Source: Aralia elata | Taxonomy: Eukaryota; Streptophyta; Magnoliopsida; Apiales; Araliaceae | Direction of reading: 5' to 3' | NCBI GenBank assembly: GCA_034770075.1 | Contig: CM068385.1 | Coordinates: forward strand, 77,244,272-77,308,271 | DNA: 64,000 nt | In this document: positions 10,881-22,449 of the stretch, in pieces | How the letters are laid out: every line of letters starts with the position of its first letter | How positions within the stretch are numbered: the first letter of the stretch is position 1 | Program-made: the position numbers and the translations under genes | The notes under the pieces: model-generated | What the model was told of the DNA's origin: nothing | What the model saw: only the letters and a program-made list of their open reading frames with translations | Database searches by the model: none

Positions 10881-12630
10881 TTGTCACGGTAACAATACTC
10901 TATAGTGACACATGTTACTTTTGAAAGTTACATGAGTCAAGTGGCGGGTGATGTTTTTAATACTTTGCATGGGTTAAGTGTAGTTTATGTATCGAAATCA
11001 AGAAGAAATTTTTTATTGCAGACTGAAGAGATCTTGAGTCTGATGCACAAAATCAAGAAAATTGCGAATCTGTTCTCTCAAATTAACAAAAAAGATGTTG
11101 AATAAGATTATGTGAAATTGGCCTTGTATACATTATATTTTTTCCTTCGTATTTTTTACTTCGCTAATTATATCTAAGATGAATTTGTATCAAAATGGCT
11201 TTAAGTAACGACATTTATGAGAAAGTGAGGTTATCTTTCATTTTAGCTGTCATACGATTTATCTAAGACGGAGAAGGGGAGGACCAATTATATATACTAG
11301 GTTACGTGGTGCATATTTATGTGTGTTGAGTGAGAAAAAGTGGTTTTAAAAAATTGGAGATGAGATAATGAGAGAATAAAAAAAATATGCGAGTTAATTA
11401 CAAGATAAAAACTAAAATGAAAAAAATAAAAAGGCGTCACGTTTTATATTTTTACACGCAAAAAATTACCTCATTTCCTTGTCGCTATATCGAGACTATA
11501 AATATGTACAAAAATAAAGTGAAATTTTTGGACAGAGTCTTAATACTTTTGAACTTATCCTCTTTGAGTTTGTAAGAGAAAAGAAGAAAAAGGGTAAGAA
11601 GACAGAGAAGAGATACTTTTCTTTTCTCTCATTTTCTTATCAAAAGTGAGAAAATTGTTTTGTTCAAATCTTAATTTTTCTTGTTTCTTTTTTTCTCCTA
11701 AAACTCCAAAACATACCCTCCTTTAATTCTTAAAGTAAAAACTCTAAGATACCCAATCCTTTTATTTTTCTCCTTTTTCTTTTCTCTCCAAAACAAATCT
11801 CAGACAAAGTCTTAACATTTTAGTTGCGATGTCTAGGATTTCTTGAAAGCGATAATAATCGGCATGTTTAGCACAACAAAAGAAAGAAAAAGAAGAAGAT
11901 AATTATCGGCATGCTATGTGTTTATAGTAGAGATGCAAGTTATGCCTTCAAAACTCCATTGAGACAGTTCAAATTGTTATTATTATTTTTTGATTGCGGA
12001 ACGTTTGGGTTTGCATTGATTATTAAGAAAATAAAAATATCCTGATATTTACATTATATTTGTATGTTTTAAACTGGGAAAAAAGAAAAGTAAAATAGAG
12101 AAAACTTTTGCTTTTATGCATATGAAACAGAAAAAGACATAATTAACTCTTTATAGTCAATATGTATTACTCTCTATTTACAACACACACACACACACAA
12201 ACAAACAAATAAGTAATAGTAATCTAAATATAAAAATTACATTCTTTTTTATTTTTATTTATTTATTTGTGGTACTCAAAAACGCTACAAGATATTATAA
12301 ACTCACAGACAACCCAATAATGAAAAAAATTAAATGATTTCAATTCTTTCAAGTTTTATTCAATTTTCTTTTCTAGAATCAGAAACATTAAATGGCCCAC
12401 TATCATTCACAATGGACAATTTAAAAGGTAATGGTTTGAGTTTTAAGCTGCTGCTGCTTCTTCTTCTTCTTCATTTTTGGTGTCACAAATCGTGATATTA
12501 TTATGTTGATTGAGTACATCTCTTATTATTATCTCACATAATAATAATACTCCAGCGGGTTACATAAAGAGTCATCTACTAAATTTTTTTTGTACTATAA
12601 AAAAGTCAACTTTTAAAAACAATGTCTCTA
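10881..12630. other. AT-rich spacer with short simple repeats
   Basis: Short frames at 10905-11105 and 11387-11575 have no recognisable domain and are probably chance. A purine-rich block (about 11570-11610), a pyrimidine-rich block (about 11690-11800) and a CA microsatellite near 12182-12200 are present. Nothing else was recognised. Confidence 0.4.
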
Positions 12631-12672
12631 AGTTTGTCGTCATAATTTCATTATTATACCACACTATGAAAT
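12631..12672. repeat. Chromovirus left flank, 40-bp repeat and candidate target duplication GAAAT
   Basis: The 42 bases before the chromovirus LTR resemble 36751-36791, just beyond the CACTA right end, with about six differences. The last five bases, GAAAT (12668-12672), recur at 36748-36752. The simplest reading is that the target was a 40-bp tandem duplication and that GAAAT is the 5-bp target duplication of the chromovirus. Confidence 0.45.
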
Positions 12673-13062
12673 TGATACAGTGAAAAATAACGAGAAAGAT
12701 TTGAATTTTTATATATTTTAATATTTATGGAATTTAATTATTTGATGTATTTTTATTTATTCATCAGGAAAATTTAGTAGCTAAATTTATATTTAGCTCA
12801 TTTATGTTTTGGGCTTTAGTTTTCTAATTTTATTTAGTTTAGGATTTAATTATTTTTCTTTTCCAATTAGTCATAAGAAAGTAGTTTAGTACTATAAATA
12901 TGTGTTAGGGATTATTTACATGGTTAAATCAATCAATATTATTATTCTTTATTCTCTTTGTGAGTTCATTATTAGTTGTGGATTTGAGGATTTATCTTAC
13001 GTTCTTGTTGGTACGTTTAAACTTTCAAATCACGTTTGTGTTAGAGTATTACAGTCTAACCA
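12673..13062 (+). mobile_element. 5' LTR of a chromovirus-like Ty3/gypsy element
   Basis: The block starts TGATACAG. Its first 220 bases align with 26604-26830 at the other end of the nested stack. A TATA box (CTATAAATATG near 12892) lies within it, and a tRNA-iMet-type primer binding site follows at 13076. The right edge is uncertain by about 15 bases because no clean CA terminus sits next to the primer site. Confidence 0.7.
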
Positions 13063-13075
13063 TATTTCGTTGTGT

Positions 13076-13090
13076 TGGCATCAGAGCCTA
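13076..13090 (+). promoter_or_regulatory. Primer binding site, initiator-Met tRNA type
   Basis: TGGCATCAGAGCC differs at one base from the classic plant retroelement site TGGTATCAGAGCC, which is complementary to the 3' end of initiator methionine tRNA. It marks the start of the internal region and fixes the plus orientation of the element. Confidence 0.8.
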
Positions 13091-13188
13091 GATAATTGTA
13101 TCCGAATAAAGTGACTGTTGATTGAACTTGGTGCGTTATCTCGGAGATTTTCTAGTTTTTACTGAAAACTAAATCCTAGAACTGAAAA

Positions 13189-13416
13189 TTGCGTAACTCA
13201 TCTAAGGCTGAGCTTAATTTTCGCTTATCTATAAAAAAAAAAAAATCAACAGATCATCTATACAACGCCTCCCACCAGCAGAATTCCATCACAACTATCA
13301 TCTTCATCGGATTATTATTCATCGTGCTTCAATTCAATTTGGGATTTCATTGGGGTATGCAATTTGGCCAAAACAACGAAGGTGATTGGGCTTCTGGCTT
13401 TGATTTTAGTACATGA
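13189..13416 (+). other. Short unrecognised frame in chromovirus leader/gag region
   Basis: A 75-codon frame with a hydrophobic middle does not resemble a Gag capsid or any family I know. It lies between the primer binding site and the protease remnant, where gag should be. The gag domain appears deleted or decayed beyond recognition. This frame is probably not a real gene. Confidence 0.25.
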
Positions 13417-13599
13417 AAGAACGAGCAGGTAATGATCTGAGTTATTAACCAACTTTGGAAAACAGTTAAGTCCCACTTGTTTGGTAGATGTTCTAATATT
13501 TGTCTCAAATTTTGGTATACTTCATAGAACAGCCCCTAGAAATTTTGTTCAGTGAATTTTAATACTCTTGTCATGGTAGAGAACGTTTTTATTCCTAAA

Positions 13600-14473
13600 G
13601 TGTTTTGACATAATGACTCGCGATCCGAATTTACTTTTCATACTTATGTTCACTGCAAATCATAGGTGTGTAAACTTGTTCTTGATAACGATAGTGACTT
13701 TAATATTATTTCACCCAAACTTGTAAAAGAATTAAACCTTCAACACAAACTAATTCCTCATCCCTTTGAAATTTCTTGGCTCAATAATACCTCAATTACA
13801 GTTTCACATTGGTATGTTGTGCCAATTAAATTTAAAAGGTATACAATTGAGGTAGTTTGTCATGTTTTGCCTATGGATGTAGCACATATATTACTAGGTT
13901 GGTTATGGTTGGAAGATTTTCGTGGTGAATATTTTGGTTCTGAAGATGTTTATAACTTTTATTATGGAAATAAGAGAATTTGTTTAGTTCCTCACCAATT
14001 AAACATGCACACTACTGCAAGGTCTTTAAAGCTAAAATTTGAATTGAATGAGTATGAGATTGATGGTCGTGAACAGATAGAGTACTGGGTTACGTATTGT
14101 GAGCTTACAAAGCCCACAAATACACCATTGATTGAAGAAACGCCCTGTTTAGAAGTTCAAAAGATTATTTTCTTGGAGGAAGAAAACTCGAGATTGAAAC
14201 TAATACAATTGAAGAATCCCTATTCTTTGTTGCGTCACCTATTATTGATGAGAGCATAGAAGATGTCACAAAATTCAAGGATGAAGATACTATGGATAGG
14301 GATATTACAATAGGCAAAATTGGTCATGAGATTATTCTAGTGTTCAGGGATATTGAAATTATTAATTTTGTTATTTTTAAAAATTTCTTTGTCAAGCAGG
14401 TTAATTAGAAGATGTTAGTATTTTCTCACATATTTTCAAGACTATCCTTTGAGAAGAAAAGTCATGCAGTTTT
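13600..14473 (+). pseudogene. Aspartic protease remnant of the chromovirus
   Basis: The frame 13666-14259 carries a retropepsin-like domain: LVLDNDSDFNIIS at the catalytic site, a WLNN block, VLPMDVAHILLGWLWLEDF (the usual pattern is MDACHLLLGRPW) and a following YGNK region. The catalytic D-S/T-G has become DND, so the enzyme would be inactive. A stop separates it from upstream coding sequence at about 13663. Beyond 14260 there are decayed pol bases, and RT, RNase H and integrase are absent, so the element is internally deleted. Confidence 0.75.
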
Positions 14474-15489
14474 GATCTTAAAATTCAGATAGTCACACTT
14501 AGAAGGGGGGGTTGAATAAGTGTGAGAACAAACAATGTCAAACTTTTACAATTTAAAAACTTTATATTTAAGAATACAGGATGCTATATTCTGTATTCAG
14601 CTTGCTGGAATTCCAGGATATTCAAATTTCCAGCATAACAGTTTTCTGTGCACTTTTCAATAATTGTAATCTTATACTAATTGATAACCTGAGTTGAGAT
14701 GGATAATTTTTTGATGAAGTATATATGTTAAAGTATTAAGATCATGAATTACAACTCAAATTGATGCATGTAATGAACAATTAAAGTAAAACAATCAAGC
14801 ACATGAATACAAGGAATTTTTACGCGGTTCGGCCCCTAACCTCTACTCTAGTGGCCTAATCCACGTCCAATATCAACTAGTATTGAAGACTCTTTTTATT
14901 AATCAATATAACACTATTACACAACAAGTTTACAAATCACCCGAGCACTTTTGCTCACCTTGTGCACTTATACACCCCTTGAGTACCTATACTCACTTGA
15001 GCATTTTTGCTCACCTTGTACACTTATGTATCCCAAGCACCTATGTTTTCTTAAACTTGTTTGCAAATTCTCTAATCTAACCCCGATTAGAAACCTTAGA
15101 CTGACAACTTAGTCTACCAATTATTTAGAGAATTGATTAAAATATGACAACAAAATAAACTATGATCAAAGCAATAATTATATCAACAATTCAAGGCTCA
15201 ATTAGTTATACAATAATCAATGTAAAAGATAAAGATATCACCAGTTTAAGCGTTGTATATGAAAGCTGAAAATTAACAGTGATCTTGAAGAGCAGCCTTT
15301 TAGAAAATACTTCACAATTGAAAACTTTGCCGCCCTTATAATTGTATGTGAAGAAAAGATGATTTCAGAATATTTTTCTATGTATTCTCCTTGTTGTGTG
15401 TATTCTGATTTCTTGTATATATTAAACCAATGTAGCCCATTTTTATAATAGATGTTATCTTTATGGACTAAGGACCTTTTTGCCCGTTG

Positions 15490-15494
15490 GAAGA
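15490..15494. repeat. Target-site duplication GAAGA, left copy
   Basis: GAAGA immediately precedes the left LTR of the Tat element and recurs at 25150-25154 immediately after the right LTR. A perfect 5-bp match is the signature of retroviral-type integration and fixes both outer boundaries. Confidence 0.9.
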
Positions 15495-16035
15495 TGTTAA
15501 CGCCAAGAATTCGTCCACGCGCCTGAATCACCAAGAGCGCATCAATCCTGCACAGAAACGAAATCACACTTAGAGTTCTGGGTGGTTTTGCCGCCGGGGG
15601 ATAGCTCCGGTGTGAGAATAAGTACAAGCTGAACAAGGTGTGTAACAATGGAGGTATATTGCTCTAGTACGGTAAAATGTTGATTACCTCTTGAATGAAA
15701 TGAACCTCGTATCTTATAGTAAAACACCTGCCATGCTTATCCCTCGAGAACCGGGACCCCTTCTTCCGTCCAATATCATGGGCTTATACTGAACTTTATT
15801 AAAAGGAGATAGACGCCATATTTTCTCCGGACATACGCCTCGGGAACACCAGTCTGACATTCCAATTGTTCTTGACAGACTAAAAGTGACCCCCACATGG
15901 GGGGCGCCGACCCATCACCTCACCAGGGTCCACTACCCAATGCTTATTGGGCTTACTGATTTGTTGTGATACTTGGGATTTGCCAATTTGTAATATTTGG
16001 GCTTTTATTAAACCTTGCCAATTCACCCCCCAACA
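15495..16035 (-). repeat. 3' LTR of the Tat element
   Basis: 541 bp, starting TGTTAACGCC and ending CCCCAACA in plus orientation, so the terminal inverted repeat is TGTT/AACA. It matches 24611-25149 along its full length with about 16 substitutions. It would supply the polyadenylation region of the genomic transcript. Short frames inside it (for example 15542-15727) recur in the other LTR and are not genes. Confidence 0.92.
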
Positions 16036-16050
16036 TTGCCCCCCAGTCTT
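16036..16050 (-). promoter_or_regulatory. Polypurine tract of the Tat element
   Basis: Read on the minus strand, the bases next to the 3' LTR are AAGACTGGGGGGCAA, a short purine run in the expected position for second-strand priming. Its G run is clear; the flanking C and T make it slightly atypical. Confidence 0.6.
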
Positions 16051-16371
16051 CTGATGCAATGGGCCATTGTATTAGAAGAGTATAACACCCAAGGCCCAAT
16101 ATTTAACTGGAAAGCCCCGGTCCTAAATGCTCAAAAACGGCTCTGGCACGTATTTACTGTTTCCCTTCCTTTTAGCACCCACTATGCCATACGTGGGGAA
16201 ACGTGCGGGAAGCCAAAGGGCGGTCATTAAAACCTTACTCCTTCAAAAAGAGACCGCCACATTTCGAGCCTCCACACTCTCTCTCTTACTTTCGCTGATT
16301 TCTCTGCACTTGCATTCTCTGCACACGTTTTCTCTGCAACCCACCTCACAATTGGGAACGTGACTGTTCCG

Positions 16372-18507
16372 ATGGCCGGTTCAAAGACTGTTTCTCAGGC
16401 CCGAGTCGAGATGATGATCAAGGAATACTCGGATGAAGGAACTTATGCCCATATCAACATTGTCTCCACCATCGGGCCAAAAGATTTGGAAGGGATCCGC
16501 AAGCTGTATTGCATTCCTACTAACTACGACATTCGCGCTCCTCTCCACACCGAGCGGATGTACCATCGTCCCGATGGGTGGACCGCTGTGTCCCTCAGTG
16601 TCCTCAAATATGGGGTACGTCTTCCCCTCCACGCCTTCATCATTACTCTCCTGAGTTTCATCGGAGTCGGCTTCGCCCAGTTGGTGCCAAACTCCTACAT
16701 CCACATCATCGCCTTCGTTGCCTTCTGCCATGAGCTCGGCATCGCTCCCACCATCGACCACTTCTTCACCATCTTTGTCATGAGCCGATCTCGGGAAGCT
16801 GGGTTCCGGCAAATCAACAGGCAGTCGAGCAGGACCCTTGAGAAACGCCCACTGATAAAAACCCCTTCGAGCAACAAGGGTTGGCACTCGTTGTGGTTTT
16901 TCGTTAAGGGACCCAACTTTCGGGAGGTTCCTAACTGGGCCGAGTCCTCTCACGACAACGTGGGCCTCGGGGAGATCCCGTACGGTCGTCTTCAGGAGTT
17001 AGGGAAGCTCCTGGAGAAGCTACCGAAGAAGGAGTGGAGCCTCGAAGTCCTGAGCGACCCGAACTGGTTGTACAGCCACAAACGTAAGTCCTGACTATTT
17101 TGGGTAAATGCGTGTATCGCGTTAAGTTCTCTTTTACTGATCAAGTCATTTTTTGTTTTTGTACAGTGCACCTTATTAAGCCGTCCTCCATTTTGGATAT
17201 CGGCTACTCGTCTGTCGATCCCGCCGATGAGACGGTTCTTCTCCCCGAACCTACAAATGCTCCGCCCCTGGTCATGCCGATAGCCGTCATCCCGATGGTC
17301 CGACCTTCAGCCGTCCCGACCAACATCCTTGACATCCCCCCATCCGAAAGGGCCAATGTCCTTCGAACAAAACGAAGGAGGTTGGTGAAGACCGCTGTGA
17401 AGACTGCCCTTCCCAAAGTGGCTCAGACTCTTCAGTCGGTCCTCCCGATCATTCCCCCACCTACCGAAGATCTCCAAACCGAACCTCCTACCGCTGAGAT
17501 CCCGTCGGCCGACCCACCAGTGGTTGTGGTCCACCGGATCGACCCACCGATGGGCGAAGCCGAGTCTCCTGATCATCGGCAAGAGCGCGAAGACTCCACG
17601 TCGGGACCCCCGGCCAAAAGGCAACATATCGCCTCGGCTTCTGGGCAACAATCTCCCATTCATGTCCAAGACAGTCCCAGCCCCGCGACGTTGTGGCCGG
17701 TGGGTACAAATAACTTTCCCTTTGATCTCATGGACGCCTTTGCTTTGTCGGAGGATGACGATAGGTTCGAGGACTCCAGCCTTCAGGATCTGGCAGATGT
17801 GCACGTCATCTATATGAGCCGAGTAAGTGTTTTTTAGTTCCCCTTCTGAGCTTATATTAGATATGTGTGTGAACGTATTGGTTCTCTGTCCTTGTTTCTA
17901 GGCCTGCGCCGACGCCAGTCGGCTTCGTCGTCAGATTGCTTTTTTTGAGGCGAAGTGGAAGGAGTCCGAGGTCGAAGCGTCCCGGCAAAAGGCGAGGCGC
18001 CAATCCGCTATGGCAGGTTGGAAGAAGGAGAAGGGGGAGCATGCTAGGACCTCTGTCCAACTGGAGGAGCTTCGGGCTGAGGTAGCCAAGCTCAAGGAAG
18101 AAGCCATCGATGGGGAACAACGTCGAGTAACACTCGTCGACAACTGCAATCATCTGCAGCGGGAATGCAATGAGGTGAAAGGGGAGTGCAACGTCTTGAA
18201 GAACGAGTTGCACTCCGCGTCCATAAAGCTCGAGAGCGTTGAAGTAAAGTTCAAGCTTGTTGAGGAGGAGCGCGATGCCGTAACCAAGGGTTTCGCCGAA
18301 TACACGGCATCGGCACCTCTGCCAACCGAAAAGCTCAAGCGGATGTTTATCTACGAGTATCGCAGTTCGGCCGAGCTGATCGATGTGGTGGCGGAGCAGT
18401 TCAACCTGGGCTATCAGGATGCCCGAACTAAGGATAAAGAGAAGATGCAGCTGAACAAGCTTGACCCCTCCATTCTAGATTCTTCAGATGATGAGGCCGA
18501 AGCGTGA
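16372..18507 (+). CDS. Intact spliced antisense accessory gene of the Tat element (PF04195-like protein)
   Basis: Three exons are predicted: 16372-17083, 17167-17822 and 17902-18507, with GTAAGT donors (17084, 17823) and TACAG/TCTAG acceptors. Introns are 83 and 79 bp. Phases fit exactly (712 nt, 656 nt and 606 nt including the stop), giving 657 residues. The ATG at 16372 is chosen over an upstream in-frame GTG. The N-terminal 200 residues carry blocks such as YCIPTNYDIRAP and KGWHSLWFFVKGP, which match what I know of the putative gypsy-type transposon domain (PF04195). A proline/threonine-rich middle follows (exon 2). Exon 3 is a charged coiled coil (about residues 460-600) with an acidic C-terminus. 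The gene converges with pol, ending 172 bp from the integrase stop. A CT-rich leader precedes it. Its role is unknown; regulation of, or interaction with, element RNA or protein is only a guess. Confidence 0.8.
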
Positions 18508-18679
18508 TGCTGGTTCATCTTTTTGTAATGATTTTTATCAAGTTTTGATGTAAATATTTCTACCTTTTGTGGACAAGACTTCAGTATTTAATGAACATTC
18601 GATTTGCATTCAAACATTTGTCTTCATTATGTTACATCAAAATTATTGAGTCGTAAAAGAAAACTACTCGTCGTGCAGT
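18508..18679. other. Intergenic gap between convergent antisense gene and integrase
   Basis: The 172-bp spacer has T-rich and AATAAA-like AT stretches on both strands and must hold the 3' end of the antisense transcript. The genomic RNA reads through it on the other strand. Confidence 0.4.
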
Positions 18680-20176
18680 CTACTGATAATACTTTCTGAG
18701 CCTTCCTGCATGCCAAGTGTTTTTGACTTCTGTCCCATCCATAGTCCGAAGTCGGTAAGTTCCTGGCTTCGTCACTTCTATAACCTCATAGGGTCCCTCC
18801 CAATTCGACATTAGTTTGCCAAGATTCTGGGGCGATGATGCCTCCACTTCCCGAAGGACTAGGTCCCCAACTTCAAACCTCCTTAGCCTCACGCCTTTGT
18901 TGTAATGAATGGCCGTCCTCCTTTGGTAGACTGCTAGCCTTACCATAGCCGATTCCCGAACTTCTTCCAATAGATCTAGGTTAAGGCGAATGCCTTCATC
19001 ATTGTATAGTTCCTTGAACTGACTGACCCGGAGTGAGGGGGACCCGATCTCAACCGGAATGAGGGCATCGGTCCCGTAGGCCAGTTTGTATGGCGAGTCT
19101 CCAGTCGTAGTTCGGGGGGTGGTCCGATATGCCCATAGAACACTGATTAATTCTTCGGGTCATCTCCCTTTGGCTTCGTCTAGTCTTCTTTTGATCCCGT
19201 TGAGTAGAGTCCTATTGGTGACTTCTACTTGGCCGTTAGATTGAGGATGGGCTACCGAAGTTTTCCGATGTTGTACGTTCAAGTCTTTTAAGAACTCTTC
19301 AAACTTCGATCCCACAAATTGACGGCCATTGTCAGACACAATCGTCATTGGGATGCCAAATCGGTATACAACGGACTCTTTGAGAAACTTTAGACATTCT
19401 TGCTCTGTGATCGTCCGTAGTGGTTTCACTTCTACCCATTTGGTCATGTAGTCTATAGCCACTATCACAAAACAAAGTTGTCCCTTTGCCTTTGGTAATG
19501 GCCCCAAGATGTCAATTCCCCAGATGGCAAATGGAATGGGGGATAAGACATTATACAGCTCTTCGGGGGGTTGGTGAGGGATTACGTTATTGAGCTGACA
19601 TTTTCGACATTTTTGCACATACTCTTTAGCTTCTTGGAAAATCGTCGGCCAATAATACCCTTGTCGAAGTATTTTGTAGGCCAATGCCTTGGCTCCCATG
19701 TGATCCCCACAGATGCCTTCGTGCACTTCCCGAAGAGTGTAGTCGGCTTCGGATGGGACCAAACACTTTAATAGAGGAGAAGTAAAGGCCCGCCGATAGA
19801 GATCCCCATCAATAAGTACGAAATTTGAACTTCGGTATTTTATTTTCTTTGCCAGTATTCGGTCCGAAGACAAGACGCCATCTGCCAGATAGCTTATATA
19901 AGGGATCATCCAGCAATCCGATCTCTCGACCCCCATCACTTCAGCCCTTCGAACGCTCGGCGAGTCCAAAATCTCCAAATGTACTAAACCGCTGAACGAA
20001 CTGGTGTCCGCTGTTGCCAGTTTGGCTAAGGCGTCGGCCACCGTATTGCTTTTCCGATCCACTCCGTGAAGAGCATACGATGTAAAGTGTTGAAGCCGAT
20101 CTCGGGCTTCTGTTAGATACTTGATCATTATCGCCCCCCGAGCTTCATACTCTCCTAGAATCTGCTTCACCACTAA
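18680..20176 (-). pseudogene. Integrase region of Tat pol, one nonsense codon
   Basis: The main frame 19160-20173 starts in the end of the second RNase H (RKSNTVADALAKLA) and continues into the integrase. It has an H2C2 zinc finger (EVHEGICGDH ... CRKCQ), and the rve core has D at WGIDILGP, D at VSDNGRQF and E at NGQVEVTNR, so all three catalytic acids remain. A TGA at 19160-19162 sits where the family has a tryptophan codon (KGR-W-PEEL pattern). Past it, the C-terminal module runs on to the stop at 18680-18682 and includes DLVLREVE and NWEGPYEV. The product would insert cDNA into chromosomes. Confidence 0.85.
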
Positions 20177-20869
20177 CTAGGAGCCACTGAAGATGATTAG
20201 TGTCTGCACTCCGAGATTCTTGGCCAAACGCAAGCCTGCCAACATGGCTTCATACTCGGCCTCATTGTTAGTCGCTTTAAAGCCGAAGCGAATTTCCTGC
20301 TGCACTTTAAATCCCTCCGGACTTGTCAGAATTAGGCCAGCTCCACTCGCGTCCGATGTTGTCGATCCGTCGACATACAGAGTCCAAGATGTCTGGGCTG
20401 GGCAAATGTCTGAAACCGAACCCACACTCATCGATAAATCAATCGGGTCGGGTTCGGAAAACGAACATTCTATCATGAAGTCGGCCAAAGCCTGACTTTT
20501 AATTGCGGTTCGCGAATGATATTCCAATGCAAACTGAGTCAACTCCATAGCCCAAGCCGCCAATCGCCCCGAAAGCTCTGGCTTATTCAAAATCTTCTTC
20601 AGGGGCTGATCGGTGTATACTACGATTAGCCGTCTTTGGAAATAATGTCGGAGCTTCCGACTGGCTATTACCAGGGCGTAAGCAAATTTCTCCAAGTTTG
20701 GATATCTGGTCTCAGCGTCCCGAAGGGCGTGATTGGCATAATACACCGGGGACTGCTTTCCCCCCGACTCCCGAACCAACACCGCCCCCACCGCCAACGA
20801 GCTTACCGCCAAGTACAAATACAACGGTTCCGAAGGGATGGGTTTCATCAACAGAGGCGCCGAAGACAA
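20177..20869 (-). pseudogene. RNase H and second RNase H of Tat pol, nonsense codon at end
   Basis: The first half is the classical retroelement RNase H (LYLYLAVSSLAVGAVLV, YPNLEKFAYALV, VYTDQPLKKIL). The second half starts WTLYVDGSTTSDASGAGLI and has NNEAEYEAMLAGLRLA, the additional archaeal/plant-like RNase H of Tat elements. Near its end the family DSQLVV pattern reads GS-stop-LVV because of a TAG at 20177-20179, and the aspartate before it has become glycine. The reading frame is shifted relative to RT by one extra base in an A run (T run on the plus strand, about 20872-20879). Confidence 0.88.
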
Positions 20870-22091
20870 GTATTTTTTTTATACCTTGAAAGGCATCCTC
20901 ACAATCTGAAGTCCAATTAAAGGTCTTCTCATTCTGCGGTCCTTTCAGAGTTTTGAAGAACGGCAAATACCGTTCAGCCGACTTCGACATGAACCTCCTC
21001 AACGCCGCAATCCGACCTGTTAATCTCTGCACATCTTTGAAGGTTTGGGGAGACTTCATGTCCAAAATAGCCTGAATCTTCTCGGGGTTTACCTCAATGC
21101 CCCTCTTGCTAATCAGATATCCCAGAAATTTATCTGCACCGATGCCGAAGGCACACTTCGTGGGATAAAGCCTGATGTTGTAGTGCCGAACTGTCTGAAA
21201 GCATTCTTCCAAATCGTCTAAATGGCCCCTGACAGACATGCTCTTGACAATCATGTCATCTACGTAAACTTCCATACTTCGGCCCAATTGCTTCGAGAAC
21301 ACGTAGTTCATCATTCTTTGATATGTGGCACCGGCATTCAGCAACCCAAAGGTCATCTTCCTATAGGCGTAGGTTGCCCGATGCGTGATGAAAGCTGTCT
21401 TCGGCATATCCTTTTTGCACATGAAAATTTGATCGTAGCCTGAAAATGCATCCATAAAACTCAGCAAAGCATATCCCGATGTTGCGTCGATTAATTGGTC
21501 TATATGTGGAATTGGGTAGAAGTCCTTCGGACAGGCTTTGTTTAAATCCATGTAATCGATGCAGACCCTCCATTTCCTATTCTGCTTCCGCACCAACACC
21601 ACGTTGGCTAACCATTCGGGATAATCGATCTCATAGATGAAGCCTGCCTCTAGCAACTTAGCCACCTCATCATCAATAACCTTTTGCCACTCCGGGGCGA
21701 AAATTTTTCTCTTCTGCCAAATCAGTTTTTTATTGGGATCCACATGCAGTTTGTGCATCGCAACTTCTTCACCAATCCCAGGCATATCACTGGGTTCCCA
21801 TGCAAAGATATCGGCATACACCCTGAGTAAATCCACCAACCCCGTTCTGAACGGTTCCTGCAATCCCGAGCCGATCTTAATTACTTTTTCCCTCTTCCCT
21901 GGGACGAGCTCAATGTCTTCTGTCTCTTCGGTTGGCAAAGCGAGGGGTTCCGTACTTCCCTCAGTAAATGGCTCAACTTCAATGGTCATAGTTTGCTTCT
22001 GTTTACTTTTGCCCACTGCCGAAGATACCAATGAATTTCTATAGCACCTCCGAGATAAGTCCGAGGTCGCCTCTGTCCTGGCCGACCCCAT
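20870..22091 (-). pseudogene. Reverse transcriptase of the Tat element
   Basis: The frame has the RT order of Ty3/gypsy elements: WQKRKIFAPEWQKVIDDEV, a WRVCIDYMDLNKACPKDFYP block, FMDAFSGYDQI, a FGLLNAGATYQRMMN block and the catalytic YVDDMIVKS, followed by FLGYLISKRGIEVNPEKI and a thumb. All palm motifs are intact. The open frame continues past the frameshift to 20712, but that tail is out of frame. A second shift of one base near 22045-22065 separates RT from the protease frame, so the polyprotein cannot be read through. Confidence 0.92.
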
Positions 22092-22449
22092 TCGGAGTGG
22101 GAAACTTAATTTTAAAATGTGGGATGGAGGTTACCGCCTGCAACGCCGTCAACGTCGGTATTCCCAAAATCACATTGTAAGCCGAGTCTATATTGACGAC
22201 GAAGAAACGGATGTTGATCTCGACTGCTTGAGGTGCTGTCCCAAAAACGACAGGCAACTCTATTGTGCCCACCACCTGAACTGGGTCATTGCCGAAGCCA
22301 TACAATGGTGGCTCCTGCCCGATCTCCATTTTCCTTCCTCCCAGATCCAGTCTCTGGTAGGCGTGGGCATACATTATGTCGACCGAGGAGCCGTTGTCAA
22401 TCATAATACGCCTCATGTCCATGGACCCGACTTGGGCAGTTATAGTCAA
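22039..22449 (-). pseudogene. Aspartic protease domain of Tat gag-pol
   Basis: The 136-codon frame has IMIDNGSSVDIMY, the active-site pattern usual in Tat elements, then PLYGFGNDPVQVVGTIELP and VILGIPTLTALQAV, the flap and second hydrophobic-glycine block. It would cleave the Gag-Pol polyprotein. It terminates at 22039 in a region where the next domain resumes in another frame, so a single-base change disconnects it from RT. Confidence 0.88.

Noticed and set aside
13189..13416. A Gag or envelope-like protein in the chromovirus leader
   Set aside because: The single hydrophobic stretch and lack of any capsid motif do not support either assignment.
15542..15896. Small minus frames inside the Tat LTRs, repeated at 24658-25012
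   Set aside because: They recur because both LTRs are copies; LTR sequence of this type is not coding.
16381..16953. Long minus-strand frames opposite the antisense gene (also 17307-17804, 17488-17709, 17857-18213)
   Set aside because: They are the complement of exons with biased codon use; they show no domain and no start context, while the plus frame splices cleanly.
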